Source: CAVSLM01 sp963728895
Lineage (GTDB): Bacteria; Pseudomonadota; Gammaproteobacteria; JBBQDK01
Assembly (NCBI GenBank): GCA_963728895.1
Contig: CAVSLM010000001.1
Span: forward strand, 434,001-498,000
Length of the DNA: 64,000 nt
Direction: 5' to 3'
Shown piece after piece: positions 47,569 through 57,349 of the stretch. The position numbers and the translations under genes were made by a program. The notes under the pieces are model-generated. The model had not been told where the DNA came from and ran no database searches. It saw only the letters and a list, made by a program, of their open reading frames with translations. Each line of letters begins with the position of its first letter. The stretch's first letter is position 1.

Positions 47569-48510
47569 TCACTTCTGCTCCATCATGCGCTGTTGCTGGG
47601 TGATGAAGTCGAGCCCGGCGTCGTAGCCCTTGAGCTTCAGAATGTGATCGCGCACCGCGGTCTCGACCAGCACCGCGAGGTTGCGCCCGCTGGCTACGGG
47701 AAGAGTGATCTCCGGCACTTCCACCCCCAGCACCTTGCGCATGCGCCGCGAGCCTTCCAGCCGGTCGATGCGCTCGAGGCGCCGTTCGCTCATGGGTTGC
47801 AGCCGGATCATCAGCCGCAGGTACTTGCTCTGCTTGGTGACGCTGTCGCCGAACATGGCGCGCACGTTGAGAAAGCCGAGTCCGCGCACCTCGAGAAAGT
47901 CGCGTAGCAGCTCCGGGCAGCTGCCGCTGACGATGTCCGGCGCGATGCGCGAGAATTCCGGCGCGTCGTCGGCGATCAGGCGGTGTCCGCGGCTCAACAG
48001 CTCCAGGGCCAGCTCGCTCTTGCCCACGCCGCTCGCGCCGGTAATCAGCACTCCGATACCCATCACCTCCATGAACACGCCGTGCAGCGTCAGCTTCTCG
48101 GCAAGCAGTGTGGTGAGATAGTACTGCAGGTCGGAGATCACCTGCTGGCTCGGCAGGCGCGAGGAAAACAGCGGCATCGCGGCGGCTTCCGCGGCCTGGC
48201 GCAGTTCGCGCATCACGGGCCGGCTGCCGGCGATCACCACCAGGCTGATGGCAGGGGCAAACAGCCGCTTCATGGCATCCTGATAGGAGTTCTTGCCGAG
48301 CTCACGCAGATAGCGCAGCTCCGCGCTCCCCAGCACCTGCACCTGGTTGCCATGGATGAAGTTGAGGTGACCGACCAGCGGCACGGCCGCACGCCTGGCG
48401 GCCGAGGAGCGAATCAGGCGCTGACCGCCGGCCTTGCCGCCAACCCATTCGAGATCCAGCTTGCCCTGCAGGTACTCGTAGAGCCGCTCGACGGTGATGG
48501 TTGCGCTCAT
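47569..48510 (-). CDS. hprK: HPr kinase/phosphorylase
   Basis: 313 residues. The N-terminal HPrK domain is followed by the P-loop GASGVGKSELALELL (near residues 152-166), then IADDAPEFSR and the signature EVRGLGFLNVRAMFG. It phosphorylates and dephosphorylates HPr on Ser. Presence in Gammaproteobacteria is limited to some lineages, where it sits in the rpoN region as here. The start overlaps the ptsN stop (ATGA). Confidence 0.95.
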   Translation of the reverse strand: MSATITVERLYEYLQGKLDLEWVGGKAGGQRLIRSSAARRAAVPLVGHLNFIHGNQVQVLGSAELRYLRELGKNSYQDAMKRLFAPAISLVVIAGSRPVMRELRQAAEAAAMPLFSSRLPSQQVISDLQYYLTTLLAEKLTLHGVFMEVMGIGVLITGASGVGKSELALELLSRGHRLIADDAPEFSRIAPDIVSGSCPELLRDFLEVRGLGFLNVRAMFGDSVTKQSKYLRLMIRLQPMSERRLERIDRLEGSRRMRKVLGVEVPEITLPVASGRNLAVLVETAVRDHILKLKGYDAGLDFITQQQRMMEQK

Positions 48511-48977
48511 GCAGGCGCGCGGTGTGTCTGCCAGTCGGAAATCAGGCGGAAGATCTGCTCGCTGCTCTGCGCCGCGCGCAGCTCCTCGCACAGCGCGGCA
48601 TCGCTGAACATCTCCGCGAGCAGCGCCAGGATTTCCAGATGCTCGTTGGTGTAGTGCTTGGGAACGAGCAGTGCGAACAGCAGATCCACCGGCTGCCCGT
48701 CCGAGGCATCGAAATCGATGCCGCGCTTGAGCTTGGCGAAGGCGCCCACGGCATGCTCGCATTGCGGCAGGCGGCCGTGCGGTATGGCGACGCCGCGGCC
48801 CAGCCCGGTGCTGCCGAGGCGCTCGCGTTCCAGCAGGCTGGCGAAGATTTCCGGCGCGGTGAGCTCGATGGAGCCGCCGGCGGCGAGCTCGCTCAGCAAT
48901 TCCAGCACGCGCTTCTTGCTGGCGACCTCGATGTCGCAGGCAATCCGCTCCGGAGCGATGAGTTGCACGATGGACAT
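48507..48977 (-). CDS. ptsN: nitrogen-PTS EIIA component
   Basis: A 156-residue EIIA-Ntr/fructose-type protein with phospho-His in GRGVAIPHGRLP (near residue 66) and the opening LIAPERIACDIEVASKKRVLELLSEL. It links PTS phosphorylation state to nitrogen and potassium control. It lies between hpf and hprK in the rpoN cluster. Confidence 0.95.
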   Translation of the reverse strand: MSIVQLIAPERIACDIEVASKKRVLELLSELAAGGSIELTAPEIFASLLERERLGSTGLGRGVAIPHGRLPQCEHAVGAFAKLKRGIDFDASDGQPVDLLFALLVPKHYTNEHLEILALLAEMFSDAALCEELRAAQSSEQIFRLISDWQTHRAPA

Positions 48978-49034
48978 GGGTTTCGAGAGTCCGGAAACGG
49001 CGCCAGGCAGGGCGAGCCGGCACTCGGCAGGAGA

Positions 49035-49361
49035 TTATTCGTGTGGTTGGTTCTTCAGGGCGCCGGCGGTTCGATGATGGTCGGTCATCTTTTCCTTGTG
49101 GCGCTTGATCTGGCGGTCCAGCTTGTCGATCAGCGCGTCGATGGCGGCGTACATGTCCTCTTCCACGGCGTCGGCGTAGACGTTGCCGCCGCTCAGACTG
49201 AGCGTGGCCTCGGCCTTGTGTCGCAGCTTCTCGACGCTGAGGATCACGTGCACGATGCTCACGCTGTCGAAATGACGTTCCAGCCGCTCCAGCTTGCCGT
49301 TGACGTAGTCGCGCAGGGCGGCCGTGATGTCGACATGGTGGCCGGTGAGGTTGATCTGCAT
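49035..49361 (-). CDS. hpf: ribosome hibernation promoting factor, short form
   Basis: 108 residues starting MQINLTGHHVDITAALRDYVNGKLERLERHFD, followed by EDMYAAIDALIDKLDRQIKRHKEKM. It binds the 30S subunit and promotes 100S dimers in stationary phase. The short length fits the gammaproteobacterial HPF rather than long HPF. It starts 24 bp after rpoN. Confidence 0.94.
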   Translation of the reverse strand: MQINLTGHHVDITAALRDYVNGKLERLERHFDSVSIVHVILSVEKLRHKAEATLSLSGGNVYADAVEEDMYAAIDALIDKLDRQIKRHKEKMTDHHRTAGALKNQPHE

Positions 49362-49384
49362 GCTGGACTCCTTGGTTGACCTGC

Positions 49385-50860
49385 CTATGCCAGGCGTTTG
49401 CGTTCGTTGGAAGGGGGGATGCACATCGCCTCGCGGTACTTGGCCACCGTGCGGCGTGCCACGTTGATGCCCTGCTCCAGCAGCATTTCCGCGAGCTTGC
49501 TGTCGCTCAGCGGCTTCGCGGGCTTCTCTTCGGCGATCAGCTTCTTGATCATGGCGCGAATCGCCGTCGCCGAGCATTCGCCTCCGTCCGTGGTGCTCAC
49601 ATGGCTGGAAAAGAAATACTTGAACTCATAGATGCCGCGCGGCGTGTGCAGGTACTTCTGGGTGGTGATGCGCGAGATGGTGGACTCGTGCATCTCCACC
49701 GACTCGGCGACGTCGCGCAACACCAGCGGCTTCATCGATTGTTCGCCGTACTCCAGGAATCCGCGCTGATGCTCCACGATGCAGGTGGCGACTTTCAACA
49801 GCGTCTCGTTGCGGCTGTGCAGGCTCTTGATGAACCAGCGTGCCTCCTGCAGATGACTCTTCAGATAGTTGTTGTCCTCGCTGTTGTCCGCGCGCCGCAC
49901 CATGCCCGCGTACTGCGGGTTGATGCGGATGCGCGGTGCGGTTTCGGGATTGAGCTCGACCTTCCACGCGCCGTTCTGCTTCTTCACGAACACGTCCGGC
50001 ACCACATACTGCGCGGAAGTGTTGGAGATCTGGTTGCCGGGGCGCGGATTGAGCGACTGCACCAGGGCGATGACCTGCTGCAGCTGGATCTCGCCGATCT
50101 TCATCTGCCGCATCAGGTGCGTGTAGTCGTGGGCAGCGAGCAGGTCGAGGTGCTCGGAGACCAGCCGCATCGCCTCCGCCAGCCACGGCGTCGCCGGGTC
50201 GCGCTGGCGCAGCTGCGCGAGCAGGCACTCTCCGAGGTTGCGCGCGCCCACGCCCGGTGGGTCGAAACGCTGGATGCGGTGCAGGACCGCCTCCACTTCC
50301 GCAGGCTCGATTTCGAATTCCCCGGCAAGTCCCTGATGGATCTCCTCGACGGACGCCTCCAGATAACCGTCCTCGTTGATGGAGTCGATGATGGCGATGG
50401 CGATGGCGAGGTCGGTCTCGCTGAAGGGCGTCAGGCGCATCTGCCAGATCAGGTGTTCCTGCAACGACTCCGTGGAAGGCCCGGCGGGCTCCAGATAGTC
50501 GCGGTTGTTGTCCGCCCCCGAAGTGTAGGAGGTGGCCCCGTCATAGATGTCGTCCCAGTCGCTGTCGACGGGCAGCTCCTCGGGCAGTCCCGCCTCGGCG
50601 CCCTCGGACGCGGCCTCGGACCGCTCGGCCGGGGTTTCCATGGTGGAGGTCTCGCCCGGCGGGGTCACGGCGAGGCTTTCGGCTTCGGTGATGTCGTCGC
50701 TGCCATCCTCGAGCATTTCGAGCATCAGATTGGAATCGAGGGCGCTCTGGATTTCCAGCTGCAGCTCGATGGTGGAAAGCTGCAGCAGCCGGATGGCCTG
50801 CTGCAGTTGGGGCGTCATGGTGAGATGCTGCCCGAGGCGTAACTGTATGGACTGCTTCAT
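49385..50860 (-). CDS. rpoN: RNA polymerase sigma-54 factor
   Basis: 491 residues. The Gln/Leu-rich region I (LRLGQHLTMTPQLQQAIRLLQLS) is followed by an acidic linker (60-130). The core-binding and DNA-binding domains follow, ending with the RpoN box ARRTVAKYREA. It directs transcription from -24/-12 promoters with enhancer-binding activators. It follows lptB, the usual lptB-rpoN-hpf order. Confidence 0.96.
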   Translation of the reverse strand: MKQSIQLRLGQHLTMTPQLQQAIRLLQLSTIELQLEIQSALDSNLMLEMLEDGSDDITEAESLAVTPPGETSTMETPAERSEAASEGAEAGLPEELPVDSDWDDIYDGATSYTSGADNNRDYLEPAGPSTESLQEHLIWQMRLTPFSETDLAIAIAIIDSINEDGYLEASVEEIHQGLAGEFEIEPAEVEAVLHRIQRFDPPGVGARNLGECLLAQLRQRDPATPWLAEAMRLVSEHLDLLAAHDYTHLMRQMKIGEIQLQQVIALVQSLNPRPGNQISNTSAQYVVPDVFVKKQNGAWKVELNPETAPRIRINPQYAGMVRRADNSEDNNYLKSHLQEARWFIKSLHSRNETLLKVATCIVEHQRGFLEYGEQSMKPLVLRDVAESVEMHESTISRITTQKYLHTPRGIYEFKYFFSSHVSTTDGGECSATAIRAMIKKLIAEEKPAKPLSDSKLAEMLLEQGINVARRTVAKYREAMCIPPSNERKRLA

Positions 50861-51034
50861 GAGGTACTGCGCCCTCCGATCGACGGTGCTGATCTGGGCT
50901 CAAGTCTACTGCAGATTGTGTGCCAATGCAGGAGGCTTGGCATGCTCGAGCGCCGGTCCGCGGACAAGGCGGGGCGGCTGCCCAGGGCCGCGGCATTTTG
51001 CCCTCTTGCGCGAGAAAAGGCCATGCGCAAGGGC

Positions 51035-51761
<727 letters not shown>

Positions 51762-51765
<4 letters not shown>

Positions 51766-52319
51766 TGCGGCGCGGGGGGAGCGGCGGGAGGTGCTGCGGT
51801 TGCCGATTGCGGCGGCTGGTCCTTGGGGTGGATGGTGATGTGGACGCGCTGGCTGTTCGAGTCCAGATCACCGGCGTTTACCAGCTCGGTGTTGGTGTCG
51901 TAGACGATGCGCTCGCTCCCGAACTCGTTGACGTCCTGCCACAGCTTGGCGTCGTGCAACAGCACCAGCTGACCGGTGCCGGCGTGATATTCCATGCGCC
52001 CGGCGTTGGCGCGCACTTCACTGTTGTTCTTGTCCTGGATCTCGCGATAGGTGGCGGGATTGCCGATCGCGACCAGCTCGTCGATGGCGTTGCCGGAGTG
52101 GTGCACCGTCAGCGTATCGGCGGTGAGGTGCATGCTGCCGCGGGTGAGCTTCACATCGCCCCGATAGATGCTGATGCCCTGCTTGTCGTTGATCTCGGCG
52201 TGATTGGCCTCGATGTAGACCGGCTGCATGCGATCGCTCGACAGCGCCCGCACCAGCGCGGGGCACAGCAGCAGTGCGGCGAGCATCCACGGTAGCAGCT
52301 CAGCGCGTGGGCGTTTCAT
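51762..52319 (-). CDS. lptA: LPS transport periplasmic protein LptA
   Basis: 185 residues. A signal peptide (MLAALLLCPALVRA) is followed by the OstA beta-jellyroll domain (PVYIEANHAEINDKQGISIYRGDVKLTRGSM). It forms the periplasmic bridge between LptC and LptD. The C-terminal 20 residues are Pro/Ala/Gln-rich. It overlaps lptC by 20 bp and lptB by 4 bp. Confidence 0.94.
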
Positions 52320-52870
52320 ATTTTCCTCGTACTCTGGCCAGCAGTTCCAGCCGGCTCTGCGGCAGCCAGGCGCGCAGGCCGATGCTGTTCACGCGCGCGC
52401 CTTCGCTGAGCACGGTCGCCGGCCGGTCGGTCTCCGCGTAACGCTCCTTCGGGCGCACCGTCAGCGCCTCGGTCAGCACCGTCACTCCGCGATGGTGATC
52501 GTAGGCTTGGCGCCGGATGCGCACGTCCCCGGTCAGCTTCACGAGGGTTCCCTTGGAGGCCATCCACGCCTCGTGCGCGTCGATGGTCCAGGGTCGGGCC
52601 TTCGGGTTGATAGATCTCGAGGTGAGGACGCTCGAAGCGCGAGCTGTCGTCGTCGCGGTAATGGACCATGGAAGTGGCGCGCAGCCGATAATCGGGAGTG
52701 CCGGCCGGCGTCATGGCAGTCAGCGTCAGGTCGTCCATCGTGTAGTCGGGAAGGTGGCCCGCCGCCTCGCCGACCACCGGTGCGCCCGTTTGCACCAGAT
52801 CGTGTATCCACCAGCTGAGCAGGGCCAGCACGGCCAACGCCGCCAGGGTAAGTATACCCCGGATGTCCAT
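52300..52870 (-). CDS. lptC: LPS export protein LptC, one frameshift
   Basis: A bitopic inner-membrane protein. The N-terminal helix (GILTLAALAVLALLSWWI) is followed by a jellyroll with YTMDDLTLTAMTPAGTPDYRLRA and, in the other frame, DAHEAWMASKGTLVKLTGDVRI, ending RLELLARVRGKYE. One extra base near 52586-52594 (GACCCTGG on the coding strand) separates the halves. Correcting it gives about 189 residues. ATG 52870 shares one base with the kdsC stop (TGATG). Confidence 0.9.
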
Positions 52871-53443
52871 CACAGATACTTGTCGAACTCGGTGTTCAGC
52901 CTGCCGTGTGCCTCCAGGATGAGCTCACAGACGTCGCGCGCCGCGCCGCGACCGCCGGGGCACGGCGTCTGCCAGTGCGAGTGTTTCTTGACCAGTGGGT
53001 GCGCGTCCTGCACCGCGATCGCCAGCCCCACGCGGCGCATCACCGGCAGGTCGACCACATCGTCGCCGACGTAGGCGATCTGCTCGCGGTTCCAGGTGCA
53101 CGCGCTGCAGCAGCGCCTCGAACGCCGGCAGCTTGTCGCGCTGGCCCTGGTAGACGAACTGGATGCCGAGGCTCTCCATGCGCTTGGCGACCACCTGCGA
53201 GCTTCGCCCGGTGATCACCGCGATCTGCACGCCGCTTTCCAGCAGCATCTTCATGCCATGACCGTCGCGGGAATGGAACGCCTTGTACTCCTGTCCGTCG
53301 TCGGAGAGATAGAGGCTGCCGTCGGTGAGCACACCGTCGACGTCGAAGATCACCATTCGGACCCTGGCCGCACGGTCGAGGAGCTCGTCCATCGTCAGTG
53401 CGTCGCGCCCGCCGCTCGCGGGCTGCCGTGGCAAGGCGCTCAT
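52870..53443 (-). CDS. kdsC: KDO-8-phosphate phosphatase, one frameshift
   Basis: HAD-family phosphatase releasing KDO for lipid A inner core. It has FDVDGVLTDGSLYLSDDG (nucleophile Asp), ITGRSSQVVAKR and, after the shift, IAYVGDDVVDLPVMRRVGLAIAV. One extra base at about 53090-53094 (CTGGAACC on the coding strand) breaks the frame between LLQRVHL and NREQIAYVGDD. Corrected length is 190 residues. The start overlaps the kdsD stop (ATGA). Confidence 0.92.
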
Positions 53444-54375
53444 ACCACCCCCGCGCGCAGCAGGTCGTGCATGTTGAGCGCACCGACCGGGCGCCGTTCG
53501 GCATCGAGCACCAGCAGGGCGTTGATCTTGTGTCGCTGCATGATCTGCAGCGCCTCGGCGGCGAGCTGTCCGGCCTCGGCGGTCTTGCAGTTGCGGGTCA
53601 TGAGGCCGGCGATGCCGGTGTGGTGCACGTCGATCTCGCGATCCAGGGCGCGGCGCAGGTCGCCATCGGTGAAGATTCCCAGCAGCCGGCGGTCGCTGTC
53701 CACCACGGCGGTCATGCCCAGTCCCTTGCGCGTCATCTCCACCAGGGCTTCGCTGAGCAGTGCGTCGGCGCCGACCTGGGGAATGCCGCTGCCGGTGTGC
53801 ATGATCTCGCCGATCAGCAGCAGCAGCCGGCGGCCGAGCCGTCCGCCCGGATGGGAGCGGGCGAAGTCCTCGGCGGTGAAGCCGCGCGACTCCAGCAGCG
53901 AGATGGCGAGCGCATCGCCCATGGCGAGCGCGGCCGTGGTGCTGGAGGTCGGTGCCAGCCCCAGCGGGCAGGCTTCCTGTTCCACCGAGACGTCGATGTT
54001 GACGTCGGCGGCGCGCGCCAGGGTGGAGTCCGGGCGGCCGGTGAGCGTGATGAGCGGTACTGCCAGGCGCTTGATGAGCGGCAGGATGGTGAGCAGCTCT
54101 TCCGTCTCGCCGGAGTTCGAGAGCGCGAGCACCACGTCCTTGCGGGTGATCATGCCGAGGTCGCCGTGGCTCGCCTCGCCGGGATGGACGAAGAACGCCG
54201 GTGTGCCGGTGCTGGCCAGCGTGGCGGCCAGCTTTCCGCCGACATGGCCGGACTTGCCCATCCCCAGCACCACCACGCGGCCTTCGCAGCCCAGCATGTA
54301 CCGGCAGGCGCGGGCGAAGTTGTCGTCGATGCGCGCGGCGAGCGCCGCCACCGCGCGGGCCTCGGTCTCCAGCAC
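53440..54375 (-). CDS. kdsD: arabinose-5-phosphate isomerase
   Basis: Makes D-arabinose 5-phosphate from ribulose 5-phosphate for KDO. At least 311 residues. The SIS domain (VVVLGMGKSGHVGGKLAATLASTGTPAFFVHPGEASHGDLG) is followed by two CBS domains (IMHTGSGIPQV; GLMTRNCKTAEAG). The GTG at 54375 is the only usable start seen. Homology-like sequence (DDAALKRLGLAVLETEARAV) continues upstream in frame without ATG, so the true N-terminus may be longer and another base error is possible there. Confidence 0.92.
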   Translation of the reverse strand: MLETEARAVAALAARIDDNFARACRYMLGCEGRVVVLGMGKSGHVGGKLAATLASTGTPAFFVHPGEASHGDLGMITRKDVVLALSNSGETEELLTILPLIKRLAVPLITLTGRPDSTLARAADVNIDVSVEQEACPLGLAPTSSTTAALAMGDALAISLLESRGFTAEDFARSHPGGRLGRRLLLLIGEIMHTGSGIPQVGADALLSEALVEMTRKGLGMTAVVDSDRRLLGIFTDGDLRRALDREIDVHHTGIAGLMTRNCKTAEAGQLAAEALQIMQRHKINALLVLDAERRPVGALNMHDLLRAGVV

Positions 54376-54547
54376 TGCGAGCCCCAGCCGTTTCAGCGCG
54401 GCGTCGTCGATGGTGGGCGCGAGGGGATGGTGGCTCGCGCTGTTCGGTGCGGACCGGCGGTCGCTCGAGTCGCGTCACGCTGGGCTGCACCGCCGACGCC
54501 CGGGGAGAGGGCGAGTGAGTAATCTGCGCGTAGCGAGTCGAGTGGTG

Positions 54548-54754
54548 CTAGAGCTCATGCGCTTCCGGGTAGCCGAGCTCGGCAAGCTTCGAGGAGAGTG
54601 CGGGGCGCGACAGCCCTTCGCCGGTCACGCTGACCTTGCCGCCCTCGATCTGCACGTCCACACCGTTCACACCCGGGAACTTGCCCAGACCTTCGCGTAT
54701 GGTGTTGACGCACCCGCCGCACTTGACGTTCTTGACGGTGAACTTCTCTTCCAC
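54548..54754 (-). CDS. heavy-metal-associated (HMA) domain protein
   Basis: A 68-residue ferredoxin-like fold with the metal-binding Cys-X2-Cys in VKCGGCVNTI (residues about 12-15), close to copper-chaperone and HMA domains. The usual Met before the first Cys (MxCxxC) is replaced by Val-Lys. No copper ATPase or regulator is near. It belongs to a short minus-strand run of four genes between the kds-lpt and mla clusters. Confidence 0.85.
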   Translation of the reverse strand: MEEKFTVKNVKCGGCVNTIREGLGKFPGVNGVDVQIEGGKVSVTGEGLSRPALSSKLAELGYPEAHEL

Positions 54755-54855
54755 GGACCTGCTCCCGGCGAACCGCTCCGCGGGGCGTCAGCTCGGCCAC
54801 GCGGCGGGTGACTATTTGAACCGAAGGCAGCGGCGAAGGCAATCGCCGCAGCCGA

Positions 54856-55044
54856 TCACTCCGCGCGAGTGCGCGTCGCCCCGCAGCGCGTGCAGCGGTA
54901 GCGCGTGATGAGAGCGCCACGCCGCACTGCGAAAGGCTGATCCGCGAGCACTTCCCAGTGATGAAAGCCGCTCGCGCAGAGTGTTTTGCCGCGATACTTC
55001 TCGCCGGGCTTGGATTTGCGAAAGCGGATGATCTCGCCCACCAT
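54856..55044 (-). CDS. small zinc-finger-like hypothetical protein
   Basis: 62 residues, basic. The C-terminus has a Cys-X2-Cys knuckle (YRCTRCGATRTRAE), and another Cys/His cluster is earlier (LCASGFHHWEVL), so it may bind one zinc. The start at 55044 gives MVGEIIRFRKSKPGEKY. The function is not recognised. It is 19 bp downstream of the epimerase gene on the same strand. Confidence 0.65.
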   Translation of the reverse strand: MVGEIIRFRKSKPGEKYRGKTLCASGFHHWEVLADQPFAVRRGALITRYRCTRCGATRTRAE

Positions 55045-55063
55045 GCAGCTCCTCCAACCGCGC

Positions 55064-55994
55064 TCAGCCGCGCTGCACACAATCATACACGCTCATCCGG
55101 GGTTTCCAACCGAGCTCGCGGCGCGCACGTGTGCAGTCGAGTGCCAGCGAGTGACGCATGCCGTCGATCCAGGCCGGCTCGCCGGCGCGACCACTGACGC
55201 GCCAGCTGGCGTGGATCAGCGCGCGCGCCAGCGTGAACGGCAGCGGCAACGGATGGCGGTGGCGGTGACGCAGCAGGTCGCGGAACGGCACGGCGGGTTC
55301 GGCGGCGAGATTGAAAGCGCCTTCGGCATCGCCGAGCAGGGCGAGCCGGATCGCCGCCACCACGTCCTCCTCGGCGACGCACTGGGTGAGCGGCAGCGGT
55401 TCCGGGAGCAGCGGATAGAAGGGCTGGCGGAGCAGGGCGCGCAGCAGCGGATGGGCGTTGGGTCCGAGGATGGCATGGGGGCGCAGCCGCACCATGCGTA
55501 CTGCAGGCCAGTCGGGCGCACGCGGCATCCAGCCACTGCTCCACGGCGATCTTGTCCTCGGCGTAGGCGAACCCCGGTGTCGGGCGCAGCGGCTGGCGCT
55601 CGGGGATGCGCGATGGATTGTCCGGCCACGCGCCGTAGACCGCAGCGCTCGAGAGCTGCACGATGCTGCGCACCCCGGCCTCGACCGCGGCCCCCAGCAG
55701 GTTGCCGCTGCCCGCGACATTGATGTCGCGCATCCACGTCCGGTCGTGACGCCGCCGCCCGAGGTCGCCGCGCATCACCACGAAGGCCAGGTGTACCAGG
55801 GCATCGCAGCCCTGCAGGTGCTCGCCGATGCCGGGGGCCCGCATGTCGGCGACCCGCTCCACCAGCTTCGGGTGGTGCAGCCCGCAGGGACGCAGATCGA
55901 AAGCGCTCACCCGGGTGATGCGTGCATCGGCGAGCAGCGCCGGCAGCAGGCAGCGCGCCAGGTGCCCGGCGCTGCCGCTCAGCGCGACGTGCAC
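55064..55994 (-). CDS. NAD-dependent epimerase/dehydratase-like protein, one frameshift
   Basis: An extended SDR-family protein of about 309 residues after correction. The N-terminal Rossmann motif is degenerate (LSGSAGHLARCLLPALL). DALVHLAFV, the active-site region QLSSAAVYGAW and YAEDKIAVEQWL (Tyr-X3-Lys) follow. After VEQWLDAACA the frame shifts by one extra base (about 55512-55519), continuing DWPAVRMVRLRPHAILGPNAHPLL to ARRELGWKPRMSVYDCV. It is related to nucleoside-sugar epimerases; the substrate is unknown. Confidence 0.82.
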
Positions 55995-56030
55995 GGCCGC
56001 TGCGCGGCTGCCTGAAGACCGGCCCGGACC

Positions 56031-57140
56031 TCATGCCCCGGCCTGCGTGTCTTCCGGTGCCGGTACGCCGAGGTGCGGGAGTACGGACTCGCCCAGCACC
56101 CGGATGCACTCGCGCACATCCGCGCTCGGCATGGCGCCGGCGCCGATGGCGCACAGCACGTGGTCGACGCCGGCGGCGGCCAGCGCCTGCAGGCGGCCGA
56201 TGCAATAGGCGGGATCACCGACGATGGCCATGCCCAGCGTCTCCAGCGCCGTCAGGTTGGTGGTGAGATCGAGCAGGCCGCCAAGGCGCCCGATCCGGCG
56301 GTAGTGCTCGTAGCCGCGGAAGAGCTGCTGCAGCACCGGGCGAGTCTGCCGCAGGAGCTGGCGGTAGAACCATTCGAGCGGCGCGCGCGCCAGGCGGCGC
56401 GCACGCTGGCCGTCCTCCAGGCAGTACACGCCCACGGTCATGCCGACGCGCGAATTGCGACCCGGCGGCGCGGGCGCATCGCCGTGCGCCGCGCGCCAGA
56501 CGCTGCGGTAGCGGCGAATATCCTCGCGCACCATGAACCAGGGCTTGAAGGGGCCGGCCAGCACGCCTACCGCGGCACGGGCGGCGAGCTCGAAGCTCTC
56601 GGGGCTCACCGCCGCGCTCCAGATGGGCGGATGCGGGCGCTGCACCACCGTGGGCACGATGCTGAGGTCCTGGAGCCGGAAGTGGCGCCCGCAATGGTTC
56701 ACCGGCGCTGCGGAGAAGGCCAGGCGGATCACCGCCAGCGCCTCCTCGGTGAGGCTGCGGCTCTCGGCCATGTCGAGACCGAACGCGGCATACTCATGGG
56801 GCGAAAAACCCCGGCCATAGCCGAACTCCACGCGTCCGCCGGAGAGGATGTCCAGGGTGGCCAGGCGCTCGGCGACATGCACCGGATGGGTGTAGGGCAG
56901 GGGAATGACGGCGTGGCCGAGCCGCAGGCGCCCGGTGCGCTGGGCGGCCGCTGCGAGAAACAGGTCGGGTGCCGAGCTGTGCGAATACTCCGGCATGAAA
57001 TGATGCTCGACCAGCCAGGCAGTGGAGAAGCCGTACTGTTCGGCGAAGGCGAGTTCCTGCAACGTTTCCTCGAACACCTCACGCTCGCTGCGCCCGAGGT
57101 GGCGTGGCACGGAAAGCTCGTAGAACAGGTCGACGTGCAT
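56031..57140 (-). CDS. LLM-class flavin-dependent oxidoreductase
   Basis: A 369-residue luciferase-like monooxygenase fold. It has FAEQYGFSTAWLVEHHFMPEYSHSSAPDLFLAAAAQRTGRLRLG, ATLDILSGGRVEFGYGRG and RPHPPIWSAAVSPESFELAAR, then a longer helical insertion (WFYRQLLRQTRPVLQQLFRGYEHYR). It uses reduced FMN or F420; the substrate is unknown. The start at 57140 is where the conserved domain begins (MHVDLFYELSVPRH). It is divergent from mlaF. Confidence 0.88.
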   Translation of the reverse strand: MHVDLFYELSVPRHLGRSEREVFEETLQELAFAEQYGFSTAWLVEHHFMPEYSHSSAPDLFLAAAAQRTGRLRLGHAVIPLPYTHPVHVAERLATLDILSGGRVEFGYGRGFSPHEYAAFGLDMAESRSLTEEALAVIRLAFSAAPVNHCGRHFRLQDLSIVPTVVQRPHPPIWSAAVSPESFELAARAAVGVLAGPFKPWFMVREDIRRYRSVWRAAHGDAPAPPGRNSRVGMTVGVYCLEDGQRARRLARAPLEWFYRQLLRQTRPVLQQLFRGYEHYRRIGRLGGLLDLTTNLTALETLGMAIVGDPAYCIGRLQALAAAGVDHVLCAIGAGAMPSADVRECIRVLGESVLPHLGVPAPEDTQAGA

Positions 57141-57286
57141 CGCGCCAGTGTCGGGGTTCCCGGCCGGCGCCGCAAGGCGGCAGGAGCGTGCGACGCGGTC
57201 GGGTGGCCAGCCTGCGGATCGGGCACAGGCCGCCCGGCGACGGGTTTTCCAAGTCAAAGCCTCCGCTTAAGGATTCCGGGCGTCTG

Positions 57287-57315
57287 TTGACTCCGGGGGT
57301 GAACTTGCGGACACT
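57287..57315 (+). promoter_or_regulatory. possible sigma-70-type promoter for the mla operon
   Basis: TTGACT (57287-57292), a 17-base spacer and GACACT (57310-57315) lie 35 bp before the mlaF start. This is a visual consensus match; the -10 is weak. Confidence 0.35.
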
Positions 57316-57349
57316 CTGTCGTTTTCCGGGCGCTGCGGACGAGCGGCGA

